64,000 nucleotides of DNA from Streptomyces luteolifulvus (GTDB lineage Bacteria > Actinomycetota > Actinomycetes > Streptomycetales > Streptomycetaceae), in contig NZ_VZRB01000026.1 in NCBI RefSeq assembly GCF_008806595.1, forward strand, positions 62,001 to 126,000, given 5' to 3'. A model generated the notes under the pieces. The model searched no databases, was not told the DNA's origin, and worked only from the letters and a program-made list of their open reading frames with translations. Positions 18,306 to 25,975 of this stretch are shown here, one piece after another. Made by a program: the position numbers and the translations under genes. Numbering within the stretch: position 1 is the first letter of the stretch; each line of letters opens with the position of its first letter.

Positions 18306-19769
18306 TCAGAACGGGAACCCGCTCCGGCCGTGCTGCACCGAGATCCACTTCTGAGTGGTGAACGCGTCCAGCATCGTCTCGCCGTTGAGGCGGCCGACGC
18401 CGGAGTTCTTCTCGCCGCCGAAGGGGACGATCGGCTCGTCGTGGACGGTGCCGTCGTTCACATGGAACATGCCGGTGTCGATCTGCTTGGCGAAGTTCAC
18501 GCCGCGCTCGATGTCACCCGTGTGGACGGCACCGCTGAGGCCGTACGGGGTGTCGTTGACGAGGCGTACGGCCTCCTCCTCGCCGTCGAACGGGATGAGG
18601 TAGGCGACCGGGCCGAACAGCTCCTGCTGGAGCAGGGCGGAGTCGGCGGGGATGCCGGTCAGGACGGAGGGCTCGACCAGGTTGTCGGTGGTCGCGCCGT
18701 GCACCAGCGCCGTGGCGCCCTCGGCGATCGCCTGCTCGACGGCGGACGAGATGGCGTCCGCCTGGGAGGAGTTGATGACCGGGCCGATGACGGTCTCGGG
18801 GTCGCGCGGGTCGCCGGCCTTCAGGGTCCTGACCTTGGCCACGAACTTCTCGGTGAACTCGTCCGCGACCGAGCGGTCGACCAGCACACGGTTGGCGGCC
18901 ATGCAGACCTGGCCCTGGTGGACGTACCGGCTGAAGACGGCCGCGTCGACCGCGTAGTCGAGGTCGGCGTCGTCGAGGACCACCAGCGCGCTGTTGCCGC
19001 CGAGTTCGAGGACCGAGCGCTTGAAGTGCGAGGCGCAGACCGTGGCGACATGGCGGCCGACCTTGTCGGAGCCGGTGAAGGAGATGACCTTCGGGACCGG
19101 GTGCTCGATGAAGGCGTCGCCGATCTCCGCGATGTCGGTGACGACGACGTTGAGCAGACCGCCGGGCAGGCCGGCCTCCTCGAGGACCTTCGCGACCAGG
19201 GTGCCGCCGACGATCGGGGTGTTCTGGTGCGGCTTGAGCACCACGGCGTTGCCGAGGGCCAGGGCGGGCGCCACCGACTTGATCGACAGCAGGAACGGGA
19301 AGTTGAAGGGGCTGACGACGCCCACGACACCGACCGGCACGCGGTAGACGCGGTTCTCCTTGCCGTCGATCGGCGACGGGATGATGCGGCCCTCGGGGCG
19401 CAGCGCCAGATGGATCGCCTCGCGCAGGAACTCCTTGGCGAGGTGGAGCTCGAAGCCGGCCTTCAGCCGGGTGCCGCCGAGCTCGGCGATGATCGCCTCG
19501 GCGATCTCCTCCTCGCGCTCCTCGATCACTCTGAGTGCCTTCTCGAAGACCGCGCGGCGGGCGTAGGCGTTGGTCGCCGCCCACTCCTTCTGGGCGCGCG
19601 CGGCGGCCCGGTAGGCGTCGTCGACCTCCTCGACCGTGGCTATCGTGATCGACGCCAGCTTCTCGCCGTCGTACGGGTTGAAGTCGATGATGTCCCAGGA
19701 CCCTGTGCCCGGGCGCCACTCACCGTCGATGTACTGCTGGGCCAGATCGGTGAAGTAGGACGACGACAT
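18306..19769 (-). CDS. Aldehyde dehydrogenase family protein
   Basis: This 487-aa NAD(P)-dependent dehydrogenase oxidises an aldehyde to the acid. Key residues are present: N156 in VSPFNFPF, E255 in LELGGNSALV and the nucleophile C289 in HQGQVCMAANRVLVD, with NAD-binding SFTGSDKVG at 230-238. Its closest relatives by motif are benzaldehyde/vanillin-type dehydrogenases (salicylaldehyde-like), but substrate cannot be fixed. ATG 19769 (MSSSYFTDLA) was chosen over the frame opening at 19808. It is transcribed alone. Confidence 0.93.
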   Translation of the reverse strand: MSSSYFTDLAQQYIDGEWRPGTGSWDIIDFNPYDGEKLASITIATVEEVDDAYRAAARAQKEWAATNAYARRAVFEKALRVIEEREEEIAEAIIAELGGTRLKAGFELHLAKEFLREAIHLALRPEGRIIPSPIDGKENRVYRVPVGVVGVVSPFNFPFLLSIKSVAPALALGNAVVLKPHQNTPIVGGTLVAKVLEEAGLPGGLLNVVVTDIAEIGDAFIEHPVPKVISFTGSDKVGRHVATVCASHFKRSVLELGGNSALVVLDDADLDYAVDAAVFSRYVHQGQVCMAANRVLVDRSVADEFTEKFVAKVRTLKAGDPRDPETVIGPVINSSQADAISSAVEQAIAEGATALVHGATTDNLVEPSVLTGIPADSALLQQELFGPVAYLIPFDGEEEAVRLVNDTPYGLSGAVHTGDIERGVNFAKQIDTGMFHVNDGTVHDEPIVPFGGEKNSGVGRLNGETMLDAFTTQKWISVQHGRSGFPF

Positions 19770-19904
19770 GTGATCCCTCAATCCCAACATACTTAACGGT
19801 CTGATCACACGTCATCGTACTTGTGTTTCAAGTGAGTTGTGGTGTTCGCACGGGATCCGCCAACAGACCAGCGGAGAACTTCCCCAGGACAGCGGGGTGA
19901 ATTC

Positions 19905-20765
19905 TCAGGACAGCTGAAGCAGCCCGCGCAGCAGGTCCCTGCTCTCGTCCGGACCCGGGCTGTCGTGCTGCAGTTCCTTCAGCGCCTTCTCGTACTGGGC
20001 GACGTCCTCGTGCTTGTCCAGGTACAGCGCACTGGTGAGCTGCTCCAGGTACACGACGTCCGACAGATCGGACTCCGGGAAGCTGAGGATCGTGAACGCA
20101 CCGGACTCGCCGGAGTGGCCGCCGAAGCTGAACGGCATGATCTGCAGCCGTACGTTGGGCCGTTCGGAGAGCTCGATCAGGTGCTGCAGCTGGCCGCGCA
20201 TCACCTCGCGGTCGCCATACGGCCGGCGCAGGGCCGCCTCGTCCAGGACGATGTGGAACTCGGGGGCGCCCTCCGAGAGGAGGTACTTCTGCCGCTCCAG
20301 GCGCAGCGCCACACGCCGGTCGACGTCCTCCTCGCTCGCGCCCTTCATCCCGCGCCGCACCACCGCGCGGGCATAGGCCGGGGTCTGCAGCAGCCCGTGC
20401 ACGAACTGGACCTCGTAGGCGCGGATGAGGGAGGCGGCGCCCTCCAGGCCCACATAGGTGGGGAACCAGCTGGGCAGCACGTCCGAGTAACTGTGCCACC
20501 AGCCCGCGACGTTGGCCTCTCTGGCGAGGGAGAGCAGCGAGTTGCGTTCCGTCTCGTCGGTGATGCCGTACAGCGTCAGCAGGTCTTCGACGTCCCGCGT
20601 CTTGAAGCTCACCCGGCCCAACTCCATCCGGCTGATCTTCGACTCGGACGCGCGGATCGAATATCCCGCTGCTTCGCGCGTGATGCCACGCGCCTCACGC
20701 AGCCGCCTGAGTTGCGAGCCGAGCAGCATGCGCCGCACCACCGATCCGGGCTCTCCCGCGCTCAC
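19905..20765 (-). CDS. XRE family regulator with DUF5753 domain (WhiJ-like)
   Basis: This 286-aa protein has an N-terminal helix-turn-helix (LGSQLRRLREARGITREAAGY, then SESKISRMELGR). A DUF5753 domain follows, from GWWHSYSDVLPSWFPTYVGLE to the end. Streptomyces have many of these, usually beside DUF397 and anti-sigma-like ATPase genes, and some influence development (WhiJ). GTG 20765 has GGGGAGG 9 bases upstream and is preferred to 20783. The divergent ATPase gene and the DUF397 gene complete the usual trio here. Confidence 0.93.
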   Translation of the reverse strand: MSAGEPGSVVRRMLLGSQLRRLREARGITREAAGYSIRASESKISRMELGRVSFKTRDVEDLLTLYGITDETERNSLLSLAREANVAGWWHSYSDVLPSWFPTYVGLEGAASLIRAYEVQFVHGLLQTPAYARAVVRRGMKGASEEDVDRRVALRLERQKYLLSEGAPEFHIVLDEAALRRPYGDREVMRGQLQHLIELSERPNVRLQIMPFSFGGHSGESGAFTILSFPESDLSDVVYLEQLTSALYLDKHEDVAQYEKALKELQHDSPGPDESRDLLRGLLQLS

Positions 20766-20971
20766 GTTCGCCAGCCTCCCCAACCGTCTTAGGGGCCAAA
20801 GTCTGCCACTAAATCACTCCGAGCAGTACTCGTCCGATTACAGAGATGGAAAGAAGCCAAAGTTTCCGCACAGGATGTGGGTGGGTCGCGGGGAGGAAGG
20901 GGCGAGCGCAGCCCTCGAATATGGCGGAAAAAATGGCCAACAAGTGGTACGGGAGGGTCCAATTCGGTCGC

Positions 20972-21000
20972 GTGCACGTGCATCTGCCCTTGCATCTGCA
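20972..21000 (+). promoter_or_regulatory. 29-bp element upstream of the ATPase gene (copy 1)
   Basis: The element holds two direct copies of TGCATCTGC 12 bases apart, preceded by GTGCACG. It matches copy 2 (22009-22037, opposite strand) at 28 of 29 positions. It ends 72 bases before the ATPase gene start, in the 307-base gap between that gene and the divergent XRE gene. The shared spacing argues for a regulator-binding site. The XRE protein is the first candidate. Confidence 0.75.
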
Positions 21001-21072
21001 GTACGCATCCGAAACCATGGTCCCGCGCAACCGCTGCATCGCACCGACCGCGAATTCCCGGGAGTGCCTCGC

Positions 21073-21576
21073 ATGGGGACGAATGGATCGACCATGCTCG
21101 AGCCGTTACGGCAGGGCCTTCCGCCGCTCGACCCCGCAGCCGTGTCCGGCGCCGCCTCCTGTGCTCTGCCCGCCCGCTACGAAGCGGTGCGCGACGCACG
21201 GCAGTTCACCCGCAGAACGCTGGACCAGTGGGAGCTGGACGACCGCTTCGACGACGTGTGTCTCGTGGTCTCCGAACTCGTCACCAACGCGCTGCGGCAC
21301 GCGCTGCCGGCCAACACCCCGCGCGTACCGGAGCAGAACCAGCCCGTGCGGCTGCATCTGCTGCGCTGGACCGAGCGGCTGGTGTGCGCGGTGCGCGACC
21401 CCAGTCACGACAGCCCCGTGACGCGCGCGACGGACGACTTCTCGGCGGAGTCCGGCCGTGGGCTGTTCCTTGTCGACTCCTTCGCCGACAGCTGGGGCTG
21501 GCACCCGCTCGCCGGCACGCTGGGCGGCAAGGTCGTCTGGGCGCTGTTCCTCCTGGAGCAGCAGTCGGCCGAATGA
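21073..21576 (+). CDS. ATP-binding protein of the anti-sigma factor kinase (HATPase_c) family
   Basis: This 167-aa protein has a single GHKL-type ATPase fold. The N-box is VVSELVTNALRHA, G1 is CAVRDPSHDSP, and G2 is ESGRGLFLVDSFADSWGW. Such RsbW/SpoIIAB-like proteins are abundant in Streptomyces and often accompany XRE/DUF397 genes. Their targets are mostly unknown. ATG 21073 has GGGAG 9 bases upstream, and a second ATG at 21094 is possible. Confidence 0.88.
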   Translation: MGTNGSTMLEPLRQGLPPLDPAAVSGAASCALPARYEAVRDARQFTRRTLDQWELDDRFDDVCLVVSELVTNALRHALPANTPRVPEQNQPVRLHLLRWTERLVCAVRDPSHDSPVTRATDDFSAESGRGLFLVDSFADSWGWHPLAGTLGGKVVWALFLLEQQSAE

Positions 21577-21577
21577 C

Positions 21578-21607
21578 GAACCGCGGCGCCTTCTGACGCC
21601 GCGGTTC
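21578..21607. terminator. Bidirectional terminator between the ATPase and DUF397 genes
   Basis: A perfect 11-bp stem (GAACCGCGGCG and its complement) encloses an 8-base loop, directly after the ATPase stop and 43 bases from the convergent DUF397 stop. It probably serves both genes. Confidence 0.82.
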
Positions 21608-21649
21608 TACGCGCGTTACGCTCTGCGTCCGGGCCGTCGCGGCCCGGGA

Positions 21650-21928
21650 TCAGCCCGAGATCAGATGGTCGAACTCGCCGTCCTTGATGCCCAGGAGCAT
21701 CGCCTCGATCTCCGCGCGCGTGTAGACGAGCGCGGGACCGTCGGGAAAGCGGGAGTTGCGCACGGCCACGTCTCCGCCGGGCAGCCGGGCGAACTCCACG
21801 CAGGATCCCTGCGAGTTGCTGTGCCGGCTCTTCTGCCAGGCCACCCCCCGCAGATGCGTGGCCGCCATGCCGTTGTGCACGTCGATCACGTTGTACTCCC
21901 CGTACACGCCGTCAACGTCGTGGTCCAC
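21650..21928 (-). CDS. DUF397 domain protein
   Basis: This 92-aa protein has the DUF397 core VAWQKSRHSNSQGSCVEFARLPGGDVAVRNSRFPDGPALVYTRAEIEAML split over residues 29-80. DUF397 proteins are small partners of XRE/DUF5753 regulators and appear to antagonise or modulate them. GTG 21928 has GGGGAG about 6 bases upstream. A later ATG at residue 21 would still keep the domain. A copy of the 29-bp element lies 80 bases upstream. Confidence 0.9.
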   Translation of the reverse strand: MDHDVDGVYGEYNVIDVHNGMAATHLRGVAWQKSRHSNSQGSCVEFARLPGGDVAVRNSRFPDGPALVYTRAEIEAMLLGIKDGEFDHLISG

Positions 21929-22008
21929 AGGTCGCTCCCCGGTGGTGCACTGGCTGGTGTGGCCATTGATGCAGTACTCAACAGACCCGGATCATAGCCC
22001 TGTTCACG

Positions 22009-22037
22009 TGCAGATGCATGGGCAGATGCACGTGCAC
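22009..22037 (-). promoter_or_regulatory. 29-bp element upstream of the DUF397 gene (copy 2)
   Basis: This is the reverse-strand twin of copy 1 (28 of 29 identical), in the same orientation relative to its gene and at almost the same distance (80 bases against 72 bases). It again carries tandem TGCATCTGC. Confidence 0.75.
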
Positions 22038-22808
22038 GCCGGGTGGCCCTGCGATTACAGGTTTGACGATCGCTTCACCGAATGCGTTCCGCGTCTGCCC
22101 CGGGCTTGCCGTGCATGCGACCGCCCCTACTGGAAACAGACGTACGCAGCGGCCTTCGTGTTCCACCATCCAAGTGAGGGGCCAGTCCGCAGGGTTGGCC
22201 GGATGGGCGTCCCACCGGCGGACCGACGGCATCCGTTCGATGACGTCAGCGCGAATCTCCGCCTCGGTATCACCCCCGCGCAGGCGGGAGCGGGGCCGGG
22301 CGTGGGCCCCGCCGTGTGACTCATGTCATGTCATCGTCGGGCACCCGGTCGAGCAGACCGCCGCGGTGCCGCCTCCGGGCGGTAGACGCGAGTCGGCCGG
22401 ATCGCCGGAGGCCGCCGGGGCCCCCCTCCTCGGCGACTGCCGTACGCCAGCAGCGCCGCGTCCCGCGCGTTCTTGCGAGTTGCGTGGGCAGCCGCATGAC
22501 GCCCGTGCCACGTCCGTGCCCCGCGCGTACGCAATCGCGACCGGATCGACGGACGGCCGCGCGGCTGCTTCCGGGCGTTCGGGCCGGCCCGGAGGTGTCT
22601 GCGGGGTAGGCGCATGCCGGTATCTGCAGCAGTCGGTCACGGCCGGCCCGGGGGTACGCAAGGCGGTCCTGGTAGCCCGCCCTGTCGTCAGGGTGGGCCG
22701 CCAAGACGTCCCGACAGGCCGCCCTGGTAGCTTGCTGCGGTCGTTTCGGCCACCGGCCGGCCGACCGCAGGCCCGACCGCTGCGGGCGGGCCCGACCGGC
22801 TACAGCTT
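22038..22808. other. 771-bp stretch without a convincing gene
   Basis: The open frames here are short, disagree on strand and lack family features or good ribosome sites. The only structure seen is a 10-bp hairpin with one mismatch at 22675-22698 (loop TCGT). Its clearest remaining content is presumably the promoter of the lipoprotein gene at 22820. Confidence 0.55.
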
Positions 22809-22819
22809 GGGAGCTTCCA

Positions 22820-23356
22820 GTGACTACGGCGACTTCGGCGACCGTCTCGCGTCCCTCGCGTCGGCTGTCCCGTCGGCAGGTGCGGATCGCCGCGGCGGCC
22901 GCCGGCCTCGCGGGCACGCTGCTGCTGACCGCGTGCAGCGGTGACAGCGGCTCGGACGACGAGCCCTCGGCCGGCACCGAGACCTCCGCGAGCGCGGACA
23001 CGGGCGGCGGCACCGGCGGCTCGGCGTCCGCCTCCCCCGCCGGCAAGCTCGAGGGCAGTTGGCTGGCGACGACCGATGGCCAGGCCGTGGCCCTGGTGAT
23101 CAACGGCAGCCAGGCCGGGCTCTTCGCCACCGGCGGGACCGTGTGCAGCGGCACCGCGGGCGAGGAGGCGGGCATGCAGATGATCCACCTCAAGTGCACG
23201 GACGGCAGCAAGGACCGGGCGACCGGCATGGTCGACTCCGTCAGCAAGTCGGCGCTCAAGGTGACCTGGGAGAACGGCCTCGGCGCGGAAACGTACACCA
23301 AGACCGAGGGCGGCGCACTGCCGTCGGGGCTGCCCACGGCGAGCCTCGGCTCGTAA
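22820..23356 (+). CDS. Putative lipoprotein of unknown function
   Basis: This 178-aa protein has a basic N-region, a hydrophobic core (IAAAAAGLAGTLLL) and a lipobox LLTAC with the modified cysteine about residue 39. A Ser/Gly/Thr-rich spacer follows (45-74). The remaining about 100 residues (GSWLATTDGQAVALVINGSQAGLF...) look like a small beta-rich domain. GTG 22820 has GGGAG upstream. It is 27 bases ahead of another lipoprotein gene and probably shares its transcript. I do not recognise the family. Confidence 0.8.
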   Translation: MTTATSATVSRPSRRLSRRQVRIAAAAAGLAGTLLLTACSGDSGSDDEPSAGTETSASADTGGGTGGSASASPAGKLEGSWLATTDGQAVALVINGSQAGLFATGGTVCSGTAGEEAGMQMIHLKCTDGSKDRATGMVDSVSKSALKVTWENGLGAETYTKTEGGALPSGLPTASLGS

Positions 23357-23383
23357 GTCGTCACACGGACATAAGGGACCCCT

Positions 23384-23908
23384 ATGCGCGCCATCCCCGT
23401 CGCCGTCACCACGCTCACCGCGGCGCTGCTCCTGACCGCCTGCGGCGACGGCGGGGACGGGGGCGACGGCTCGGCCAAGAGCCAGGACGGCACGGCCTGC
23501 ACGATCGACGAAGTTGCGGTGGAGGTCGGCCCCGCCAGCGCCGCCCCCGCCGCCGGTGACACCGGCATCGTCCCCGTCACGATCACCAACAGCGGCTCCG
23601 AGTGCACCCTCGACGGCATGCCCGCGGTCGGCCTGTACGCGGGCGGCACCTCCGCCACCGTCGCCCCGGACGAGGCCGCGAAGCCGCGGAAGCTGACCCT
23701 GGCAAAGGGTGGTGCCGTGACCTTCACGCTCACCTATGCACGCGGCGAGGCGGGGGGCGAGAAGAGCCTCGCCGTGAAGACGGTGAAGTTCAGCCTGCCC
23801 GGCGCCGCGCAGACACACGGTTTCCCCTGGTCGTACGGCGATGTGGCCCTCAAGAGCCCGGGCGATCCGGACGCTTCGGTGAGCCCGTTCCAGCAGGCGG
23901 GCGACTGA
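23384..23908 (+). CDS. DUF4232 family lipoprotein
   Basis: This 174-aa protein starts with a short signal and lipobox LLTAC (about 16-20). A DUF4232-like domain follows: PVTITNSGSECTLDGMPAVGLY, KLTLAKGGAVTFTLTYARGE and a C-terminal VKFSLPGAAQTHGFPW. DUF4232 proteins are exported beta-sandwich proteins of unknown role in actinobacteria. ATG 23384 has AAGGGA upstream. It forms a pair with the preceding lipoprotein gene. Confidence 0.85.
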   Translation: MRAIPVAVTTLTAALLLTACGDGGDGGDGSAKSQDGTACTIDEVAVEVGPASAAPAAGDTGIVPVTITNSGSECTLDGMPAVGLYAGGTSATVAPDEAAKPRKLTLAKGGAVTFTLTYARGEAGGEKSLAVKTVKFSLPGAAQTHGFPWSYGDVALKSPGDPDASVSPFQQAGD

Positions 23909-23925
23909 GCCGCTGTGCTGCTGAA

Positions 23926-23943
23926 CCGCTGAGCGCTCAGCGG
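23926..23943. terminator. Palindrome between convergent genes, possible terminator
   Basis: A perfect 18-base palindrome (CCGCTGAGC and its complement, no loop) lies 18 bases after the lipoprotein stop and covers the stop of the convergent DUF2786 gene. A hairpin would need to open the central bases, so its terminator role is moderate at best. Confidence 0.4.
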
Positions 23944-25067
23944 AGGGGCCGCCGGGCCCGTACCTGCGCCCGGTCGGCCGCCTCCGAACCCTCCGTCCAG
24001 CCCGCCGCGTCACTGACGCCGCGCAGGCGGGTCGTGGTCGTCTGCGGGAAGAGCCGGTCCAGGCTGTCGCTCACCGCGATCTCGCGGGTGGCCAGGACCG
24101 GGAGGAGGTCCGCGGCCACCTGGGTCTCGGCGGCGGCCGTCAGGTGGGTGCCGATGCGGTGGGCGTAGGCCGCGAGGAAGGACTGCCGGAAGGTCTTGGT
24201 CCGCTTGCGGCCGCCCGCGCGCTGGGCGGCCTCCGCCTTCGTCATCGCGGTCTGGGCCTGCACCAGGAGTGAGGTGTAGAGGAGTTCGACCGCCTCCAGG
24301 TCGGCCTCGAACCCGACGACCGTGGAGAAACCGAGGGGTTCGTTCCACACGGCCCGGCAGTGGTTCGCGCCGGCCACCGCGTCCAGCAGCACCGCCTTGG
24401 CCTGCTCGTACGGCGGCTCGACACCGATACGGCAGGCACCCGGCACGTCTCCGGCCGGCGCCCCCGCCGACAGCAGGGCCTCGTCGATGCTGTGCCGGGC
24501 CATCAGCTCCTGTGCCTTGGCGCTGAGCGCCTCCGCCTCCTGCGGGAAGCCGGTCGCCTCCGCCTTGGCGAGCAGCGCGCGGATACGGGAGAGCATGCGG
24601 GACTCGGGCCGCTGTTCGCGGTGCGGCTCCTGCCGGGGCTCCTCCAGCGGCTCCAGCGCGGGCAGTCTCAGCAGCAGGCGGTACAGCTCCAGGACGGCGG
24701 TGGCGTGCGCGAAGCGGTCTGTGCGCGGCGGTGCCGTGTCGGTCGGGCCGTCCGGCTGGGCGAGCTGTGCCAGCTGAGCGGTCCAGCGGGGTCCGCGCGG
24801 ACGGTCGTACGGCGCCTGGCTGCGGATCAGCGACGACACCAGGCGTATGTGCACGTCGTCCAGCTCGCGTCGCACGATCCGTACGAGGTCCGCGGGCTGC
24901 CAGCCCCGCCGCCAGGCCCCCGCCACGAACTCCTCCCCGCGCCGGGCGAGTTCGGCGTCCGCCGAAGGGTCGGCGGCGAGCAGCGACGCGCCGGTGTCTA
25001 GGGCGGTGTCGGTGTCGGCGTAGAGGGCGGCCCGGAAGGCGCGTTCGACAGTGCTGGTCGTACTCAC
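23937..25067 (-). CDS. DUF2786 domain protein
   Basis: This 376-aa protein has a DUF2786 segment at about 157-195 (RMLSRIRALLAKAEATGFPQEAEALSAKAQELMARHSID, read as separate motifs RIRALLAKAEAT and EAEALSAKAQELM). A C-terminal domain follows (AKAVLLDAVAGANHCRAVW; FRQSFLAAYAHRIG). The N-terminal about 150 residues are helical and unassigned. DUF2786 proteins occur in phages and bacteria, and their role is unknown to me. GTG 25067 is used. The gene is divergent from the Clp-N gene with 87 bases between them, so twin palindromes there may control both. Confidence 0.85.
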   Translation of the reverse strand: MSTTSTVERAFRAALYADTDTALDTGASLLAADPSADAELARRGEEFVAGAWRRGWQPADLVRIVRRELDDVHIRLVSSLIRSQAPYDRPRGPRWTAQLAQLAQPDGPTDTAPPRTDRFAHATAVLELYRLLLRLPALEPLEEPRQEPHREQRPESRMLSRIRALLAKAEATGFPQEAEALSAKAQELMARHSIDEALLSAGAPAGDVPGACRIGVEPPYEQAKAVLLDAVAGANHCRAVWNEPLGFSTVVGFEADLEAVELLYTSLLVQAQTAMTKAEAAQRAGGRKRTKTFRQSFLAAYAHRIGTHLTAAAETQVAADLLPVLATREIAVSDSLDRLFPQTTTTRLRGVSDAAGWTEGSEAADRAQVRARRPLR

Positions 25068-25107
25068 CCGGCGATGGTCTCACTCCGCGAAAACCGGCCC
25101 GCATGGT

Positions 25108-25152
25108 GTCAACCCGAGGTTGACAGTCAGGGAGCGTCAACCTAGGGTTGAC
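25108..25152 (+). promoter_or_regulatory. Twin palindromic operators over a leaderless promoter
   Basis: GTCAACC-CGA-GGTTGAC (25108-25124) and GTCAACC-TAG-GGTTGAC (25136-25152) are perfect 7-bp dyads with centres 28 bp apart. The first contains -35 TTGACA (25120-25125). After 17 bp, TAGGGT (25143-25148) lies in the second and serves as the -10. The start codon ATG at 25155 is 6 bases further on, where transcription should begin, so the mRNA is probably leaderless. Confidence 0.85.
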
Positions 25153-25154
25153 AC

Positions 25155-25922
25155 ATGACGACGAATCCGATCATCACGTCATCCGTACGCCTCGACGACC
25201 TCATCGCGGCGATCAAGAAGGTCCACTCCGACGCCCTCGACCAGCTCGAGGACGCGGTGATCGCCGGGGAGCATCTCGGCGACGTGGCCGACCACCTGAT
25301 CGGCCACTTCGTGGACCAGGCCCGCCGCTCGGGCGCCTCCTGGACGGACATCGGCAAGAGCATGGGGGTCACCCGGCAGGCCGCGCAGAAGCGGTTCGTG
25401 CCGAAGGAGTCCACGGACCTCGACGCCGGCCAGGGCTTCGGCCGTTACACCCCGCGCGCCCGCAACGCGGTGATGACCGCCCACAACGAGGCCATCGCCG
25501 CCCGCAACCCCGAGGGCCGCCCCGAGCACCTGGTCCTCGGCGTGCTGGCCGAGCGGGAGGGACTGGCCGCCAAGGCGATCACCGCGCAGGGCGTCCTCCT
25601 CGACTCCGTACGCCAGGCCGCCACCGCGGCACTGCCGCCCGCCGCCGACGAGGTCCCGGAACTCGTCCCCTACGGCTCCGACGCCAAGAAGGTCCTGGAA
25701 CTGACCTTCCGCGAGGCCCTCCGCCTCGGCCACAACTACGTCGGCACCGAACATCTCCTGCTGGCCCTGCTGGAGTTCGAGCACGGCGAGGGCGTCCTGT
25801 CCGGCCTCGGCATCACCAAGGCGGCGGTCGAGGGGTACGTCGCCGATGCCCTCGCCGCGTTCGCCAAAGAGAACCCGCAGAACGCAGAGAACACGGAGAA
25901 CACGGAGAACGCGCAGAGCTAG
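25155..25922 (+). CDS. Clp-N domain protein with N-terminal helix-turn-helix-like segment
   Basis: This 255-aa protein has two ClpA/ClpC-type N-repeats (about 94-160 and 180-240; FTPRARNAV-like TPRARNAVMTAHNEAI, GRPEHLVLGVLAE; VLELTFREALRLGHNYVGTEHLLLALLE). It has no ATPase domain. The first about 85 residues contain ASWTDIGKSMGVTRQAAQKRF, which reads like a DNA-binding helix-turn-helix. It may therefore combine target recognition for a Clp protease with transcription control, perhaps of its own promoter. The C-terminal tail is an Asn/Glu/Thr-rich repeat (ENPQNAENTENTENAQS). Confidence 0.88.
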   Translation: MTTNPIITSSVRLDDLIAAIKKVHSDALDQLEDAVIAGEHLGDVADHLIGHFVDQARRSGASWTDIGKSMGVTRQAAQKRFVPKESTDLDAGQGFGRYTPRARNAVMTAHNEAIAARNPEGRPEHLVLGVLAEREGLAAKAITAQGVLLDSVRQAATAALPPAADEVPELVPYGSDAKKVLELTFREALRLGHNYVGTEHLLLALLEFEHGEGVLSGLGITKAAVEGYVADALAAFAKENPQNAENTENTENAQS

Positions 25923-25975
25923 GGGGAGCCTGCGCGCCCGTCCTCGCTGTCAGACCCCCCTGGCACACTCGCAGC

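Noticed and set aside
18252..19796. 514-aa plus-strand open frame
   Set aside because: It is the antisense of the aldehyde dehydrogenase gene, whose catalytic residues are intact.
21978..22232. 84-aa open frame upstream of DUF397
   Set aside because: Its 3' end is the 29-bp element, there is no clear ribosome site, and codon use loses its GC3 bias in the second half.
22321..23733. 470-aa minus-strand open frame
   Set aside because: It runs antisense to both lipoprotein genes, which have lipoboxes and ribosome sites.
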